From Sphaerulina vaccinii (Eukaryota; Ascomycota; Dothideomycetes; Mycosphaerellales; Mycosphaerellaceae), in the NCBI GenBank assembly GCA_022570795.1, contig JAKUDP010000006.1, positions 868,001 to 932,000 of the forward strand: a stretch of 64,000 bases of DNA. Direction: 5' to 3'. Below, piece by piece: positions 63,065 to 64,000 of the stretch (its first letter is position 1; the number at the start of each line of letters is the position of its first letter). The translations under genes and the position numbers were made by a program. Under the pieces are notes generated by a model that worked only from the letters and a program-made list of their open reading frames with translations, was not told the origin of the DNA and did no database searches.

Positions 63065-64000
63065 ATGGAGTCTATGAATGAAAAGGAAGTCGCGGTCACC
63101 ACAACCAGCCACGCATTCGAAGACTCACCTCTCCTCGGAGACACTCGCAGAGAGCGAGCTTTTCTCTGGGTGCAAAAGCACAAGTGGATCTGTGGAGCCG
63201 TAATCATGTTGCTCTTATTGCTACCTCTCCTGGCGCTCCTCACTTTGCATAGCAAAGCAGAGGCGAATTGGACGAGTGAGGTGGTCTACCCGTCACCCCA
63301 AGGATATGGCGCAGAAAACTGGGCTGCCGCCTATGGCAAGGCGAAAGCTCTGGTAGCCAAAATGGACCTCAAGGACATGAACAACATCACGATTGGCTAT
63401 GGAAATGCTGGCACCGGATGTGTTGGTGTTTCAGGATCTGCGAACAAGACTGGCTTTCCCGGATTGTGCTTACACGACGCTGGAAATGGAGTGAGAGACA
63501 CGGATGGGGTGAACTCCTATGCTTCTGGTATCTCTGTTGGAGCTTCGTGGAATGTGACGCTGGCTAGAGAACGTGCAGTGTTCATGGGTGCCGAGTTCAA
63601 AACAAAAGGCGTGAACGTGGCATTGGGACCAGTGGTTGGGCCAATCGGTCGCGTCCTCACTTCTGGCCGCAATTGGGAAGGCTTCGCAAGCGACCCTTAT
63701 CTCGATGGTGTCCTCGGTGCGGAGTCTGTGTTAGGATTGCAACAAAGTGTCATCGCGTGCATCAAACATCTTGTGGCAAATGAACAGGAAACGAACAGGA
63801 ACCCAATCAACGACAACGATGGCACGATCCCAAGCCAGAGCACGAATATCGACGACCGAACTATGCACGAGCTATACCTGTGGCCTTTCCAGGATGCAGT
63901 CAAAGCTGGAGTTGGAAGTGTGATGTGCTCATACAACAGAATCAATCAGAGCTATGGTTGCGAGAATTCCAAAATCATGAATGGCATGCTCAAGGGCGAG
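63065..64000 (+). CDS. Membrane-anchored GH3 beta-glucosidase, 5' part (runs off the window)
   Basis: 312 codons without stop from the ATG at 63065 to the end. An N-terminal cytoplasmic tail of 41 residues is followed by a signal-anchor span at 42-61 (ICGAVIMLLLLLPLLALLTL), so it is a type II membrane protein, as in the beta-glucosidase E group of aspergilli. The GH3 N-terminal barrel follows: MDLKDMNNITIGYGNAGTGC, GFPGLCLHDAGNGVR, FKTKGVNVALGPVVGPIGR, GRNWEGFASDPYL, CIKHLVANEQETNR and VGSVMCSYNRINQSYGC. The substrate-binding KH and the R-N-W-E segment are intact. The catalytic Asp (SDW motif) and the second domain lie beyond the window. Expected role: cleavage of terminal beta-glucosyl units at the cell surface. 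Confidence 0.93.
   Translation, partial: MESMNEKEVAVTTTSHAFEDSPLLGDTRRERAFLWVQKHKWICGAVIMLLLLLPLLALLTLHSKAEANWTSEVVYPSPQGYGAENWAAAYGKAKALVAKMDLKDMNNITIGYGNAGTGCVGVSGSANKTGFPGLCLHDAGNGVRDTDGVNSYASGISVGASWNVTLARERAVFMGAEFKTKGVNVALGPVVGPIGRVLTSGRNWEGFASDPYLDGVLGAESVLGLQQSVIACIKHLVANEQETNRNPINDNDGTIPSQSTNIDDRTMHELYLWPFQDAVKAGVGSVMCSYNRINQSYGCENSKIMNGMLKGE

Overview
The window is nuclear DNA of a filamentous ascomycete (Pezizomycotina), most likely a Dothideomycete. The evidence is compact genes with short GT-AG introns (about 50-70 bp, CTGAC/CTAAT-type branch sites), fungus-only families (velvet protein VelB, Zn2Cys6 regulator, DUF3176, DUF2235-GTPase, GPI-type GH17 glucanase), and typical housekeeping orthologues. 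The species is not identifiable from sequence alone. I recognised no tRNA, rRNA, CRISPR array or intact transposon.

Layout. 1-14 kb: proteasome tether ECM29 (+), a Zn2Cys6 regulator (+) and condensin subunit brn1 (-). 14.8-23 kb: an accessory island with a possible relic ORF, a MACPF-like gene (-), a divergent DUF2235-hydrolase/GTPase gene broken by four small frame changes (+), and a DUF3176 membrane protein (-). 23.8-29.4 kb: a cysteine-rich secreted/GPI-type protein, ADE8 (-), a small one-TM protein, a C2H2 protein (-), and a 90-aa six-cysteine secreted protein followed by a 100-bp tandem repeat. 29.4-32.4 kb: gene-poor. 32.4-46.7 kb: velB, AP-3 delta (apl5), an F-box-like tail-anchored protein, a second cysteine-rich secreted protein, a CSC1/OSCA-type channel, and ornithine decarboxylase with a long leader. 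46.7-52.3 kb: a GPI-type GH17 glucanase, an alpha/beta hydrolase and a LYAR-type nucleolar protein, all on minus. 52.3-54.9 kb: gene-poor. 54.9-64 kb: a small two-TM protein, a regulator with no visible DNA-binding domain, DPH4, a MYND protein, and the 5' part of a membrane-anchored GH3 beta-glucosidase that runs off the window.

Most genes are independent housekeeping loci (proteasome, condensin, purines, polyamines, diphthamide, vesicle traffic). Three groups could be functionally linked: the MACPF-like gene and the DUF2235-GTPase, which share one 759-bp promoter region; the two small cysteine-rich secreted proteins, which are effector candidates; and the wall-active enzymes (GH17, GH3). The ECM29, TF, MACPF-like, brn1, velB, GH17, hydrolase, LYAR, MYND and small-protein gene models were spliced by hand from visible splice sites, and their exon lengths sum to whole codons.
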